Below are positions 35,718 to 44,656 of a DNA stretch of 64,000 nucleotides, in pieces (positions within the stretch are counted from its first letter, which is position 1; the number at the start of each line of letters is the position of its first letter). A program made the position numbers and the translations under genes. The stretch comes from Alkalimonas cellulosilytica (lineage in GTDB: Bacteria; Pseudomonadota; Gammaproteobacteria; Enterobacterales; Alteromonadaceae), in NCBI RefSeq assembly GCF_036325985.1, contig NZ_JAUHLI010000006.1:171600-235599 (forward strand), given 5' to 3'. A model generated the notes under the pieces. It saw nothing but the letters and a program-made list of their open reading frames with translations. It was not told where the DNA came from and did not search any database.

Positions 35718-35918
35718 TTAGCCTCCGGTTACGATTTGAAAAGCGGCCACCTGATCCTCAGGCGCAAGAAAGGTGCTGGCCCATGCTCCTTTGGCAATAA
35801 CGGTGTGATTCACCGCCAGTGCCAGCCCATTAGGGTTCAGTGCCAGTTGCTCCACCAGCTGCAGTAAGCTGCAAGGCTCAGCAACCTGTTTTGGTTGCTG
35901 ATTAACGGTGATATGCAT
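35718..35918 (-). CDS. thiS: Sulfur carrier protein ThiS
   Basis: ThiS is a 66-residue ubiquitin-like carrier whose C-terminal Gly-Gly (VTGG) receives the sulfur as a thiocarboxylate. The N-terminal strands MHITVNQQPKQV and the core LNPNGLALAVN are typical. Its start lies 17 bases inside the end of thiDE. No thiF adenylyltransferase is present in this operon; it, or MoeB, must be encoded elsewhere. Confidence 0.94.
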   Translation of the reverse strand: MHITVNQQPKQVAEPCSLLQLVEQLALNPNGLALAVNHTVIAKGAWASTFLAPEDQVAAFQIVTGG

Positions 35919-37434
35919 AATGCTGCTCCCATAACTGTTTAAAGTGGCGCAGGCTGGCGGCGGGCTGCTCTGCTTTGGTAATGGCGCTGACCATGGCTAC
36001 GCCATGCACCTTGCAGGCACAGACTTTGGCAAAGCTGTGCTGATCAATACCGCCAATAGCCACCGTTGGAGTGCCATCGCACAAAGGGACAGATAAAGCC
36101 AGCTTGCGCAGACCTTGTGGCTGGGATGGCATCTGTTTGGTTTGGGTTGGAAAGACATGGCCCAAAGCGACATAGGACGGGCGCAATTGCAAGGCGCTGG
36201 CCAGCTCAAAAGGGCCATGGCTGGATATGCCCAGCCGAAGCCCGGCATGCTGAATTGCTGCCAAGTCTGCCTGGGCAACATCTTGCTGGCCTAAATGCAC
36301 ACCGTATGCACCATGCTCAATGGCCAGTTGCCAGTGATCATTGATAAAGAGCCGTACCTGAAATTTGCGGCACAGCGCGACAGCTTCAGCAATTTCAGCG
36401 CTTATTTCTGCGGCACTGCCGAGCTTGATCCTCAGTTGGATGCAGCCCGGCTGCTCCGGTAGCAACTGTTGCAGCAGCTCGATGGAGTCCACCACCGGAT
36501 AGATACCAAGCGGTTGGCTGATACCGGCAAAAGGCTCTGCCGGTGCTTTTGGCCAGTTGGCACGGGTAACTCGTGGCAGGTCACTTTGCCTGCTGGGCCA
36601 GCCTGGCTTCGCCAGGGTACCGGGGCCTGCGCCGGTGGCATAGCCTTGCTCCAGTGCCGCCTGTAAATACGCCCGGGCCAACACCAGCGCATCATCCAGC
36701 GGGTAACCATGCGCCAAGACAGCAGCCAGGGCACTGGCCAGGGTGCAGCCGGTACCGTGTTGATGTGGCGTATGCAGCCGTTTGCTGCTAAAAGAACTGA
36801 CATCACTATGCTGGTAAAGCAGGTCTGTTACTTCTGATGACTGGCTGGCATGGCCGCCTTTCACCAGTACAGACGAAGCCCCCAGTGCTTGCAGCAGTGC
36901 GACCTGCTCATTGATGCTGTGATGAGGCCGGCCACTGAGCAAGCCCAGTTCCGGTAGATTGGGGGTTAACACATCAATCATTGGTAGCAAGGCCCGCCAG
37001 GCATCCAGCAGGGGCTCATTGTGCCAGTGTTGACCTGCACTGCTGCCAAGCACTGGATCGGCCACCACCAGTACCGGGTGCTGTTGTTTGTACTGCTGCA
37101 GCCAGTCGGCCAGCTGCCAAATCATTTCAGCTGTTGGCAGCAAACCTATTTTAATCGTCCGCGCTGGTAAGTCACTGTTCAAGGCGTCCAGCTGAGCCTG
37201 TAACATTTTATTTGAAACCGGCTCCAGCGCCTGCACAGCAAGCGAGTTCTGCGCTGTAATGGCGGTGATAGCGGTGCAGGCATGACAGCCAAGATCCTGC
37301 AAAGTCAGCACATCGGCCTGGATGCCTGCGCCACCCCCGGAGTCTGAGGCAGCAATGCTCCAGACCAGGGGTTTAGCCGGCTGCAGTGCTGCTGCCGGCT
37401 GAGGACGGGCTAACGAAGTATTAGCTGCTTGCAT
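35902..37434 (-). CDS. thiDE: Fused HMP/HMP-P kinase ThiD and thiamine-phosphate synthase ThiE
   Basis: The 510-residue protein joins two steps of thiamine synthesis. Residues about 23-280 are ThiD, a ribokinase-like kinase with SIAASDSGGGAGIQADV and QHGTGCTLASALAA. Residues about 305-505 are ThiE, a TIM barrel with GIYPVVDS, IQLRIK, INDHWQLA, GVHLGQQD and LGISSHG. They sit on either side of a Pro-rich linker. The start is uncertain. The ATG at 37434 (MQAANTSLARP) overlaps thiC by 14 bases and is preferred; one at 37479 would overlap by 59. Fusion ensures matched supply of the pyrimidine unit. Confidence 0.94.
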   Translation of the reverse strand: MQAANTSLARPQPAAALQPAKPLVWSIAASDSGGGAGIQADVLTLQDLGCHACTAITAITAQNSLAVQALEPVSNKMLQAQLDALNSDLPARTIKIGLLPTAEMIWQLADWLQQYKQQHPVLVVADPVLGSSAGQHWHNEPLLDAWRALLPMIDVLTPNLPELGLLSGRPHHSINEQVALLQALGASSVLVKGGHASQSSEVTDLLYQHSDVSSFSSKRLHTPHQHGTGCTLASALAAVLAHGYPLDDALVLARAYLQAALEQGYATGAGPGTLAKPGWPSRQSDLPRVTRANWPKAPAEPFAGISQPLGIYPVVDSIELLQQLLPEQPGCIQLRIKLGSAAEISAEIAEAVALCRKFQVRLFINDHWQLAIEHGAYGVHLGQQDVAQADLAAIQHAGLRLGISSHGPFELASALQLRPSYVALGHVFPTQTKQMPSQPQGLRKLALSVPLCDGTPTVAIGGIDQHSFAKVCACKVHGVAMVSAITKAEQPAASLRHFKQLWEQHYAYHR

Positions 37435-39241
37435 CGGCCAACTCCGTGGTGCTGCTTTGACTTGCGGACTCTTCTGCAATTTGTTGATTCAGTCGCATCG
37501 AGCAGAATTTAGGCCCACACATGGAGCAGAACTCTTCGCTGTCCGCCCCTTCGTGACCCAGCGTTTCATCGTGGTAGGCTTTGGCCGTGAAGGGATCCAG
37601 TGCCAGGTTGTATTGATCGACCCAGCGAAACTCATAGCGGGCCTTGGATAGGGCATTATCCCGCAGTTGCGCCGCCGGGTGGCCTTTGGCCAGGTCGGCG
37701 GCATGGGCAGCAATGGTGTAGGCAATCAAGCCTTGCTTGACGTCTTCCTTGTTCGGCAAGCCCAGATGCTCTTTGGGCGTGACGTAGCAGAGCATGGCGC
37801 AGCCATACCAGCCAATCATCGCAGCCCCGATGCCGGACGTGATATGGTCGTAGCCAGGGGCGATGTCGGTGGTCAGCGGCCCTAAGGTATAAAAAGGTGC
37901 CTCATGGCAGTGCTTGAGCTGCTCGGTCATGTTTTCTTCAATCAGCTGCATCGGCACATGGCCCGGGCCTTCAATCATCACCTGCACATCGTAGCGCCAG
38001 GCGATTTGGGTCAGCTCACCCAGGGTACGAAGCTCGGCAAACTGGGCTTCGTCGTTGGCATCGGCAATGCTGCCAGGGCGCAGGCCATCGCCAAGCGACA
38101 GCGAAATATCGTAGGCCGCACACAGCTGACAGATCTCTTCGAAATGCTCGTACAAAAAACTTTGCCGGTTAAAGATGCGGCACCACTGCGCCATGATGGC
38201 GCCACCGCGCGAGACGATACCAGTGACCCGGTTGGCGGTCAGGCCAACGTATTCTTTGAGCACACCGGCATGAATGGTGAAGTAATCCACTCCTTGCTCG
38301 GCCTGCTCCAGCAGGGTGTCTTTAAACACCTGCCAGCTCAGCTGACTGACATCGCCTTTGACTTTTTCCAGCGCCTGATAAATCGGTACTGTGCCAATCG
38401 GTACCGGGCTGTTGCGCAAAATCCAGTCGCGGGTTTGGTGAATACGCCGGCCGGTGGAGAGATCCATCACCGTATCGGCACCCCAACGGGTGGCCCAGAC
38501 CAGCTTTTCAACTTCTTCTTCAATGCTGGAGGTGACCGAGGAATTGCCGATATTGGCGTTGACTTTCACTTTGAAGTTGCGGCCAATGATCATTGGCTCG
38601 GCTTCCGGGTGATTGATGTTGGCCGGAATAATGGCCCTGCCTGCAGCGACTTCCTGCCGCACAAACTCCGCAGTTATCACCTTGGGCGTGCGGGCGCCAA
38701 AACTGTTGCCGCTGTGCCGGCGCATGCCATCATCCTGTGCTTGTTCTGAGCGGCCCATGTTCTCGCGCAAGGCAATAAACTCCATCTCCGGCGTGATAAT
38801 ACCGGCTCTGGCGTAGTGCAACTGGGTCACTGTTTTGCCGGCTTTGGCGCGCAATGGCTGATGCGAAAATTCGGTGTGCCATTCATCCAGCGCAATTTCC
38901 TGGTAAGGCGGTACCGGAGAAGCTTCCACATCCGCGCGCTCTGTGATCCAATCCAGCCGGAGCTTAGGCAGTCCTTTCAATACATCCAGCTTTTGCTCAG
39001 GATCGCCATAAGGGCCGGAGCTGTCGTACACATTGAGCGGTGGGTTGTCGCTTAAGCTGCCATCTTTGTGTTTGGTCGGATGCAGTTGGATAGAACGGAC
39101 CGGCACCTTGATATCCGGGCGTTCGCCCTGTAAATACCGCCGAACTGAGTTGGGAAAGGTTTCGCCCTGCAACTGACGAATATAAGCCTGGGCGCGGGCG
39201 CGTAATTCGCGCTTGGATACTGGGGTTGAATTCTCTGACAT
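37421..39241 (-). CDS. thiC: Phosphomethylpyrimidine synthase ThiC
   Basis: ThiC turns aminoimidazole ribotide into HMP phosphate with a 4Fe-4S cluster and SAM. The 606-residue product has the C-terminal cluster motif CSMCGPKFC near residues 571-579. It also has conserved stretches such as RPGSIADANDEAQ and EGPGHVPMQLIEENM. The ATG at 39241 follows a very good AAGGAG ribosome site; a longer reading to 39358 enters the leader. The first gene of the thi operon, it lies directly behind the TPP riboswitch. Confidence 0.98.
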   Translation of the reverse strand: MSENSTPVSKRELRARAQAYIRQLQGETFPNSVRRYLQGERPDIKVPVRSIQLHPTKHKDGSLSDNPPLNVYDSSGPYGDPEQKLDVLKGLPKLRLDWITERADVEASPVPPYQEIALDEWHTEFSHQPLRAKAGKTVTQLHYARAGIITPEMEFIALRENMGRSEQAQDDGMRRHSGNSFGARTPKVITAEFVRQEVAAGRAIIPANINHPEAEPMIIGRNFKVKVNANIGNSSVTSSIEEEVEKLVWATRWGADTVMDLSTGRRIHQTRDWILRNSPVPIGTVPIYQALEKVKGDVSQLSWQVFKDTLLEQAEQGVDYFTIHAGVLKEYVGLTANRVTGIVSRGGAIMAQWCRIFNRQSFLYEHFEEICQLCAAYDISLSLGDGLRPGSIADANDEAQFAELRTLGELTQIAWRYDVQVMIEGPGHVPMQLIEENMTEQLKHCHEAPFYTLGPLTTDIAPGYDHITSGIGAAMIGWYGCAMLCYVTPKEHLGLPNKEDVKQGLIAYTIAAHAADLAKGHPAAQLRDNALSKARYEFRWVDQYNLALDPFTAKAYHDETLGHEGADSEEFCSMCGPKFCSMRLNQQIAEESASQSSTTELADASS

Positions 39242-39384
39242 AGCAAGCTCCTTGGTTCCGATAACGGTTGAGGTTGCTTGTCTGGAGTGGGTGAACAAAG
39301 GCGGGGCAGTGGGCCGATAATTCCACAGCATGCACCTGGCGCAGCCGATGGGGTCCAAAACGACTGGACGAGGCGGCGCATCTT

Positions 39385-39486
39385 GTTCCCTTCGCAGGTA
39401 TTAGCCTGAATCAGGTTCCACGGATCTCGCATCAGCGATCTCAGCTCTTTCGATTGCATGGCAATCGTCAGGGCACTCCGACAAGT
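39385..39486 (-). ncRNA. TPP riboswitch (THI element) of the thiC operon
   Basis: On the minus strand the leader contains the conserved TPP aptamer elements in order: CGGAGTGCC near 39478, GCTGAGA near 39450, CCTGATTCAGGCTAATACC near 39407 and GCGAAGGGAA near 39390. Together they form the two-arm TPP-binding fold. Its 3' end is about 145 bases from the thiC start, leaving room for an expression platform. Binding of thiamine diphosphate should lower expression of thiC-thiDE-thiS-thiG-thiH. The rest of 39242-39622 holds the operon promoter and the start region of the DUF4282 gene; I see nothing else there. Confidence 0.93.
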
Positions 39487-39622
39487 GGTTGTTAGTATAC
39501 GTAGAGCAAAAGTGAATGCAAGGGGCTTGCTTTTTATTCGTGTTGTCATAAGGTTAGTAAGTGCTTTTTGGGCAGTCTGCCATGAAGCCATACTGAAACA
39601 ATAACAACAGAAGGAATTACGG

Positions 39623-39868
39623 ATGAATCAGGTTTTATTCTTTGATTCGATGCTCACACCTAAAATTATCACCTTTGTTTATTGGCTGCTATTGGTTGGG
39701 GTTGTTCTGAGTGGCCTGGGGACTATGTTTACCACCAGCTTCTTTGCTGGTTTGGGTATTCTGATTTTTGGTGCCATCGGGGTACGGATTTGGTGTGAAT
39801 TATTAATTGTACTGTTTAAAATTCACGAAAATCTGCGCAAACTGGCAGAGAAAGATCAACCGCTGTAA
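39623..39868 (+). CDS. DUF4282 small membrane protein
   Basis: The 81-residue protein has two hydrophobic helices (about 15-36 and 41-64) and a charged C-terminal tail (KIHENLRKLAEKDQ). The segments LFFDSMLTPKIITFVYWL and RIWCELLIVLFKIHENL are typical of DUF4282. The role of this family is unknown. An AAGGAATT ribosome site precedes the ATG. It is divergent from thiC and probably monocistronic; a weak 7-bp stem (39877-39901) follows it. Confidence 0.85.
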   Translation: MNQVLFFDSMLTPKIITFVYWLLLVGVVLSGLGTMFTTSFFAGLGILIFGAIGVRIWCELLIVLFKIHENLRKLAEKDQPL

Positions 39869-39922
39869 TGGTCTGAGGCAGCGGGGTCAGACCTCGCTGC
39901 CATCTTCAAAAGCAACTCTGAA

Positions 39923-41344
39923 CTACAACTGCTCTGCGTAATGGTACAAAGCTTTTAAAATCCGCATCGCCCGCTCATCGTGCTGATGCTGTTGTGCCGC
40001 CAACTCCAGTTGCTGATGAAAAGCCTCCAGTGTCAGTGGCGGATCATCCAGCCCATCGGTTAAACGATCCACACAATACTGCTGCCATTGCAGCATGTCT
40101 TGTTCATTTAAGCTGGCCGGATAGTTACGCGCCCGGTAGCGAAACAGCAATTGATTCAGGCGATCATCGCTGAACAGCGGGGCTTGCACCTCCAGCTGCT
40201 GCGGGCTGAGCTGATGCAGTTGCGCCATTTTTTGCTTGTCGTCGTCGGCCAAAAAGCCCTGATAGAGCTGATAATCCGGATTGGTTTCTTGCGGAAATGC
40301 TTCGGCTTGGGCAAACACCTGCTGTACTTTTTGCTGCACCTCTGGGTTGGCCAGCAACCAGTTTAAATGTGCACGGCATTTACTGCGATCAATACCCAGG
40401 GCATCGGCCCGCTGCTCTGATAGGGTTTTCGCAGGGGCCAGCACCGGGCATTTGTTCAGGTGAATCAGTTTCAGGCCCAGTCGCTCTTCGCCTTCGGCTA
40501 AATCAGCGCTTTTGGTATAAAGCTTCTCGCGCAGCTGGTCGCAATCGAGCTCCAGCAGCGGGCTTGGATCGGCCTGCAAATTCCAGGCTATCAGCGCATT
40601 TTTGTTGGTTGGATGAAACGCTAATGGCACCACCCAACTGACACAGCCCTGGCTGGCCGGGAATTTACCGGACACATGCACCAAAGGGGTTTGATTGGCC
40701 AGGTTGATGTACTTGCCAAGAGCCTGTTTTTTTCGGTGCTCAAACAAGAACTGAAACAAACGCGGCTGTTTGTCACGCACAAGTTTAGCCAACGCTATGG
40801 TGGCATAGACATCGGACAGTGCATCGTGCGCCTGTTCATGCGCCAACTGATTGGCCTTGGCAAGATCTTCCAGTTTAAAGCTGGGCGTGCCGTCGTCTTT
40901 TAACGGCCATTCAATGCCTTCCGGGCGCAGCGCATAGCAAGCCCGCACCACATCCAGCAAATCCCAGCGGCTGTTGCCCTGTTGCCACTCGCGGCCATAA
41001 GGCTCATAAAAGTTGCGGTACAGACTGTGGCGGGTGACTTCATCATCAAAGCGGATACTGTTGTAACCAAGCACACAACTGTCTGGCTCACTGAAACGCT
41101 CAAGAATTTTTCCGATAAACTCGGTTTCCGGCAGGCCGCGTTGCTGACAGAGTTGCGGGGTCAGACCGGTGATCAGCGCAGCTTGTGGGTGCGGCAGGTA
41201 GTCGGGAGCCAACTGGCAATACCAGACATCCGGTTTGCCAACAATAGTGAGCTCGTCATCGGTGCGAATACCGGCAAACTGGGCCGGGCGGTCACGTTTG
41301 GGATCGGCACCCCAGGTTTCAAAATCGTAGAAATAAAAAGACAT
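39923..41344 (-). CDS. sbcB: Exodeoxyribonuclease I
   Basis: ExoI degrades single-stranded DNA 3' to 5' in recombination and mismatch repair. The 473-residue protein has the DEDDh nuclease motifs: Asp7 and Glu9 in YDFETWG, the GYNSIRFDDEV segment and the HDALSDVYAT motif. SH3-like and helical C-terminal domains then follow. The ATG at 41344 gives MSFYFYDFETWG and is preferred over an upstream TTG at 41350. Length matches the family. The gene is alone on its strand. Confidence 0.97.
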   Translation of the reverse strand: MSFYFYDFETWGADPKRDRPAQFAGIRTDDELTIVGKPDVWYCQLAPDYLPHPQAALITGLTPQLCQQRGLPETEFIGKILERFSEPDSCVLGYNSIRFDDEVTRHSLYRNFYEPYGREWQQGNSRWDLLDVVRACYALRPEGIEWPLKDDGTPSFKLEDLAKANQLAHEQAHDALSDVYATIALAKLVRDKQPRLFQFLFEHRKKQALGKYINLANQTPLVHVSGKFPASQGCVSWVVPLAFHPTNKNALIAWNLQADPSPLLELDCDQLREKLYTKSADLAEGEERLGLKLIHLNKCPVLAPAKTLSEQRADALGIDRSKCRAHLNWLLANPEVQQKVQQVFAQAEAFPQETNPDYQLYQGFLADDDKQKMAQLHQLSPQQLEVQAPLFSDDRLNQLLFRYRARNYPASLNEQDMLQWQQYCVDRLTDGLDDPPLTLEAFHQQLELAAQQHQHDERAMRILKALYHYAEQL

Positions 41345-41579
41345 AAGCAATCATGGCTCTTGGCTGGCAGCTTTGGGCTGGCGATTTTTTTCTGCTGCTA
41401 GTGTAACAGCATGACAGACCGATAGACAAAAGCGGATGCAAAGCCAGACCTGTTTTTTGCTGCTTGACCGAAGCGCCAGACTGCGCCAGTATGGCAAAAA
41501 TACTGCGCATTAAAGTTACGCATAACCTGTCGGTGGTGGCCGCTGCGCCAGCTCTGACAGGCTTTGCAGAGGATAGCCA

Positions 41580-42749
41580 ATGACCGCCAGTAGACGCATT
41601 GAATGGATAGACACCTTGCAAACGGTGCCTGCCGATAGCTGGAATGCTTTGTTTTCAACGGATTACCCCTTTACCCGGTATGATTTTTTGCAGGCGCTTG
41701 AAAGTGGCGGCAGTGTTGGGCCAGGTACTGGCTGGCAGGCCAGTCATCTGACCATCTGGCAAGGTGAGCAATTAGTTGCAGCCGTGCCGGCCTATCTGAA
41801 GCAACACTCCTATGGCGAATACCTGTTTGACTGGGCCATTGTTGAAGCCTATCAGCGCTATGGCCTGGATTTTTTCCCCAAGCTGGTGCTGGCCATTCCT
41901 TTTACCCCGGCCGAAGGGCCGCGTTTTGGTGTGTTAGCGGGTGAAGATCAGGCCGAGCTGATGGCGCTGATGCTCGATGCCTTGCAGCAGCGCATGAAAA
42001 AACAGCGCCTGAGCAGCATTCAGTGTTTGTACCCCAATGAAGCGCAGCGCGAGCATCTAACCGCTGCCGGCTACTGGCCACGGCAGGATGTGCAGTTTGA
42101 ATGGCGTAATTATGGTTACGCGTTTTTTGATGACTTTCTGGCAAGTTTAAGTTCACGCAAGCGCAAACAAATTCGCAAGGAGCGCCAGCGGGTGCAGGAT
42201 GCGGGTGTTGAGCTTTGCGTCGTCCATGGGGGCGATGCCGATGCGGCGCTCTGGCGGCAACTGTACCATTTTTATCAACGGACCTACTTAAAGCGCTCCG
42301 GCCATGCCGGTTATCTGACCGAAGCCACCTTTCACGAATGGGGCCAGCAACTGGCCGATAGCATCGTGATTTTTGCCGCCTACCAGCAGCAGCAACTGAT
42401 AGCCGCTTCCTTGTGTTTCCGCTCAGCGGACACCCTGTATGGCCGTTACTGGGGCTGTGAAGCCGAATGGGATTTTCTGCACTTTGAAGCCTGCTATTAT
42501 GCCGGCATTGCCTACTGCATTGAGCAGGGCTTACAGCGCTTTGACGCCGGCGCTCAGGGCGAGCACAAGCTGCAACGCGGCTTTGAACCGGTTACGCGTT
42601 ATGGTTGCTATCACTTTCGGGATAGCCCGCTAAAAGATGCGATAGGCCGCTATTTTGAAGGGGAAGAGGATATGCTGGCGCTCTATCAACGTCAGGCGCA
42701 GGCCAGGTTGCCATTTCGCCAGCCGGCAAACTCAGAACCTTTATCTTAA
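41580..42749 (+). CDS. FemAB/GNAT-like acyltransferase of the DUF482 family
   Basis: The 389-residue protein belongs to the DUF482 (COG3146) group of predicted N-acyltransferases. Visible signatures are PFTRYDFLQALE, YGEYLFDWAIVEAYQRYGLDFFPKLV, IPFTPAEGPRF, FLASLSSRKRKQIRKERQ and QRFDAGAQGEHKLQRGFEPV. It is soluble, with two GNAT-like folds as in peptidoglycan-bridge FemX enzymes. Substrate is not known. The ATG at 41580 lies 235 bases from the divergent sbcB start. Its end overlaps the convergent methyltransferase gene by 4 bases. Confidence 0.88.
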   Translation: MTASRRIEWIDTLQTVPADSWNALFSTDYPFTRYDFLQALESGGSVGPGTGWQASHLTIWQGEQLVAAVPAYLKQHSYGEYLFDWAIVEAYQRYGLDFFPKLVLAIPFTPAEGPRFGVLAGEDQAELMALMLDALQQRMKKQRLSSIQCLYPNEAQREHLTAAGYWPRQDVQFEWRNYGYAFFDDFLASLSSRKRKQIRKERQRVQDAGVELCVVHGGDADAALWRQLYHFYQRTYLKRSGHAGYLTEATFHEWGQQLADSIVIFAAYQQQQLIAASLCFRSADTLYGRYWGCEAEWDFLHFEACYYAGIAYCIEQGLQRFDAGAQGEHKLQRGFEPVTRYGCYHFRDSPLKDAIGRYFEGEEDMLALYQRQAQARLPFRQPANSEPLS

Positions 42750-43342
42750 CGCTGAAAATGCAGCAAACGGTTATTGGCCGGCATGGCATGGTCGGCCATT
42801 AATGCAAAACCGGCCTGAGTCGCTAGTGCAACTACGGCTTCCTGATCACGAATGCCCATGGCCGGGTCACGCAGTCTTAAGCTTTGATCAAAAGCCTGAT
42901 TGCTGGCACTGGTAAATTTCCCCTGGTAATTAAAAGGTCCATAAATACAAAGGCTGGCAGCTGACAGGCAGAGCTCATCCAGCCGGGTAAACAACTGTTG
43001 TACCACCGCCCAACTCATAATGTGCAAGGTATTGGCACTAAACACCGCATCCACTTTGGCGTAAGGCCAATGGTGCTCCCGAATATCCAGTGCTACAGCT
43101 GGAGGCAGATTAGGGCGTTTTGCCTGCTGCAAGCGCCGATTCAGATCCGGTAAATAGGCCGGTTGATCGCTGCACTGCCAATGCAGGTGCGGCAACTCAC
43201 AGGCAAAGTATTCGGCGTGTTGTCCGGTGCCACTGCCAATCTCCAGCACCTGTTGGCGTTTGGCAAAGGCATGGCGCAGGATCTGTAAAATTGGCCCTTT
43301 GTTGTTTTCACAGGCCTGTGAAAAGGGTAAAGCTGTTTGCAT
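42746..43342 (-). CDS. DUF938 SAM-dependent methyltransferase-like protein
   Basis: The 198-residue protein has the SAM-binding motif VLEIGSGTGQHAEYFA (residues about 32-47), the acidic end of strand 2 (CSDQP) and the DUF938 segments FSQACENNKGPIL, NTLHIMSW and YGPFNYQGKFTSASN. It is cytosolic and of the usual family length (about 200). Substrate is unknown. It converges on the acyltransferase and lies downstream of the AlkB-type gene with a 48-base gap, so it may be read from the same transcript. Confidence 0.88.
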   Translation of the reverse strand: MQTALPFSQACENNKGPILQILRHAFAKRQQVLEIGSGTGQHAEYFACELPHLHWQCSDQPAYLPDLNRRLQQAKRPNLPPAVALDIREHHWPYAKVDAVFSANTLHIMSWAVVQQLFTRLDELCLSAASLCIYGPFNYQGKFTSASNQAFDQSLRLRDPAMGIRDQEAVVALATQAGFALMADHAMPANNRLLHFQR

Positions 43343-43390
43343 AACGCACTCGAATCGATGGCCGGAGCAACAGCATAGCGAAAAGTATGC

Positions 43391-44494
43391 TCAACGCCCA
43401 GTACCATGTTCGCCATATTGCTGATCCCATTCTGCCAGTTTTGGTGTCATCAAACGAAACCACCACGGTGGAATCAGCGCCAGCAGCATAGAGCCAAGGT
43501 AACCCGTGGGCAGCTTGGGTGCTTCCGGGTACGGTTTTAACTGATAAAAGGGCAGTTGCGCCCGCGCATGGTGGTGGGAATGGCGTGTCAGGTTAAAACT
43601 GGCCCAGCTGCTGATGCGTTTGGTGCTGTTCCAGCTATGGTAAGGCTGAACCGGCTGATTGAGTGGCCGCTCAATCCCGTAATGCTCGATGTAGTTCACC
43701 ACCTCAAGTGTCGCTTTGGCCAGCAGAGCGCTCAGACTGAACAACAATAAGCCTTGCCAGCCAGCCAGAGCAAAGGCCAGAACGCAAAGGCACAACGACA
43801 TGGCAACCCCACGCAGGAAACGGTTGCGGTAACTCAGCACTGGCTGTTTAAGCCTGGCGAGGCGCGTTTGCTCAATCTGCCAGGCACTGATATTGCCACC
43901 TAGAGTCGCATACAGGATATGAGCATACACATTTCGCCCACGTGGCGCTGTAGCCGGATCTCGGGTCGTGCCAACATAACGATGATGGCCATACACATGT
44001 TCGATGGAAAAAGAGCTATCCCAGCTAAAGGCCAGCAGCCAGCGGCCCACCAACATGGCAAGCCGGTTGGAAGTGCGATGGGTCAACTCGTGCGCTGGTA
44101 CGGTAGCTACCATGGCAATCAGCAAAGCGGCACCAGCACTCAGGGGCAGATAATGCCACCACTGATTTTGTGTCCGGGCCGCCAGCGCATCGTAGCCGCT
44201 CCATTGCTGGATCCATTGGCCATAGCCGAACAAATCCTGGCTGGATACACTCCATAACAAACTGAAAAATAACAGCATGATCAATGGCAAAGAGCTATAC
44301 AAGAGCCCGTTTAGCAGCCAGTGATGATGATAGACCGGCTCGGTCGTGTCATCTCCGGCCAGCAAATCGCCTGCTACTATGACCAGCAGCATGCAACCCA
44401 AGCCAAGTGACATCCAGAGCCCACCCAGGCTGATGCCAATGAAAAAAGGCAGGGTTAGTACATGAAATAGGCAAAATTTAGCGTACTTCCACAT
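43391..44494 (-). CDS. alkB: AlkB-type membrane non-haem di-iron monooxygenase
   Basis: The 367-residue protein has about six membrane helices and the eight-histidine pattern of alkane/fatty-acid hydroxylases: HELTH at 135-139, EHVYGHHRYVGT from 165, NYIEHYG at 267-273 and RHSHHHA at 304-310. AlkB usually has RHSDHHA in the last motif, so Asp is replaced by His. The ATG at 44494 has AAGG eight bases upstream and is preferred over ATG 44554 and TTG 44590. The divergent AraC regulator resembles the alkR-alkM arrangement of alkane degraders. No rubredoxin gene is nearby. Alkane, terpene or fatty-acid hydroxylation is likely; the exact substrate is open. Confidence 0.88.
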   Translation of the reverse strand: MWKYAKFCLFHVLTLPFFIGISLGGLWMSLGLGCMLLVIVAGDLLAGDDTTEPVYHHHWLLNGLLYSSLPLIMLLFFSLLWSVSSQDLFGYGQWIQQWSGYDALAARTQNQWWHYLPLSAGAALLIAMVATVPAHELTHRTSNRLAMLVGRWLLAFSWDSSFSIEHVYGHHRYVGTTRDPATAPRGRNVYAHILYATLGGNISAWQIEQTRLARLKQPVLSYRNRFLRGVAMSLCLCVLAFALAGWQGLLLFSLSALLAKATLEVVNYIEHYGIERPLNQPVQPYHSWNSTKRISSWASFNLTRHSHHHARAQLPFYQLKPYPEAPKLPTGYLGSMLLALIPPWWFRLMTPKLAEWDQQYGEHGTGR

Positions 44495-44656
44495 AGTCGT
44501 TGCCTTGATGTGTTTTTTAAACTCAGCATAGGCGCTGGATGATGGTATTAACATGGCCTTAGCAGCCAATTTCTGGTCATTTGCGGACAAAGTCTGTCGG
44601 ATGACCTAAGCTGGGTTAAGCTGCAAACAACAAGCTGCCAATGGACAAATAAGGCC

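Noticed and set aside
37904..38749. 281-codon plus-strand open frame
   Set aside because: It is antisense to thiC, whose conserved sequence explains the region; no ribosome site or known domain in the antisense frame.
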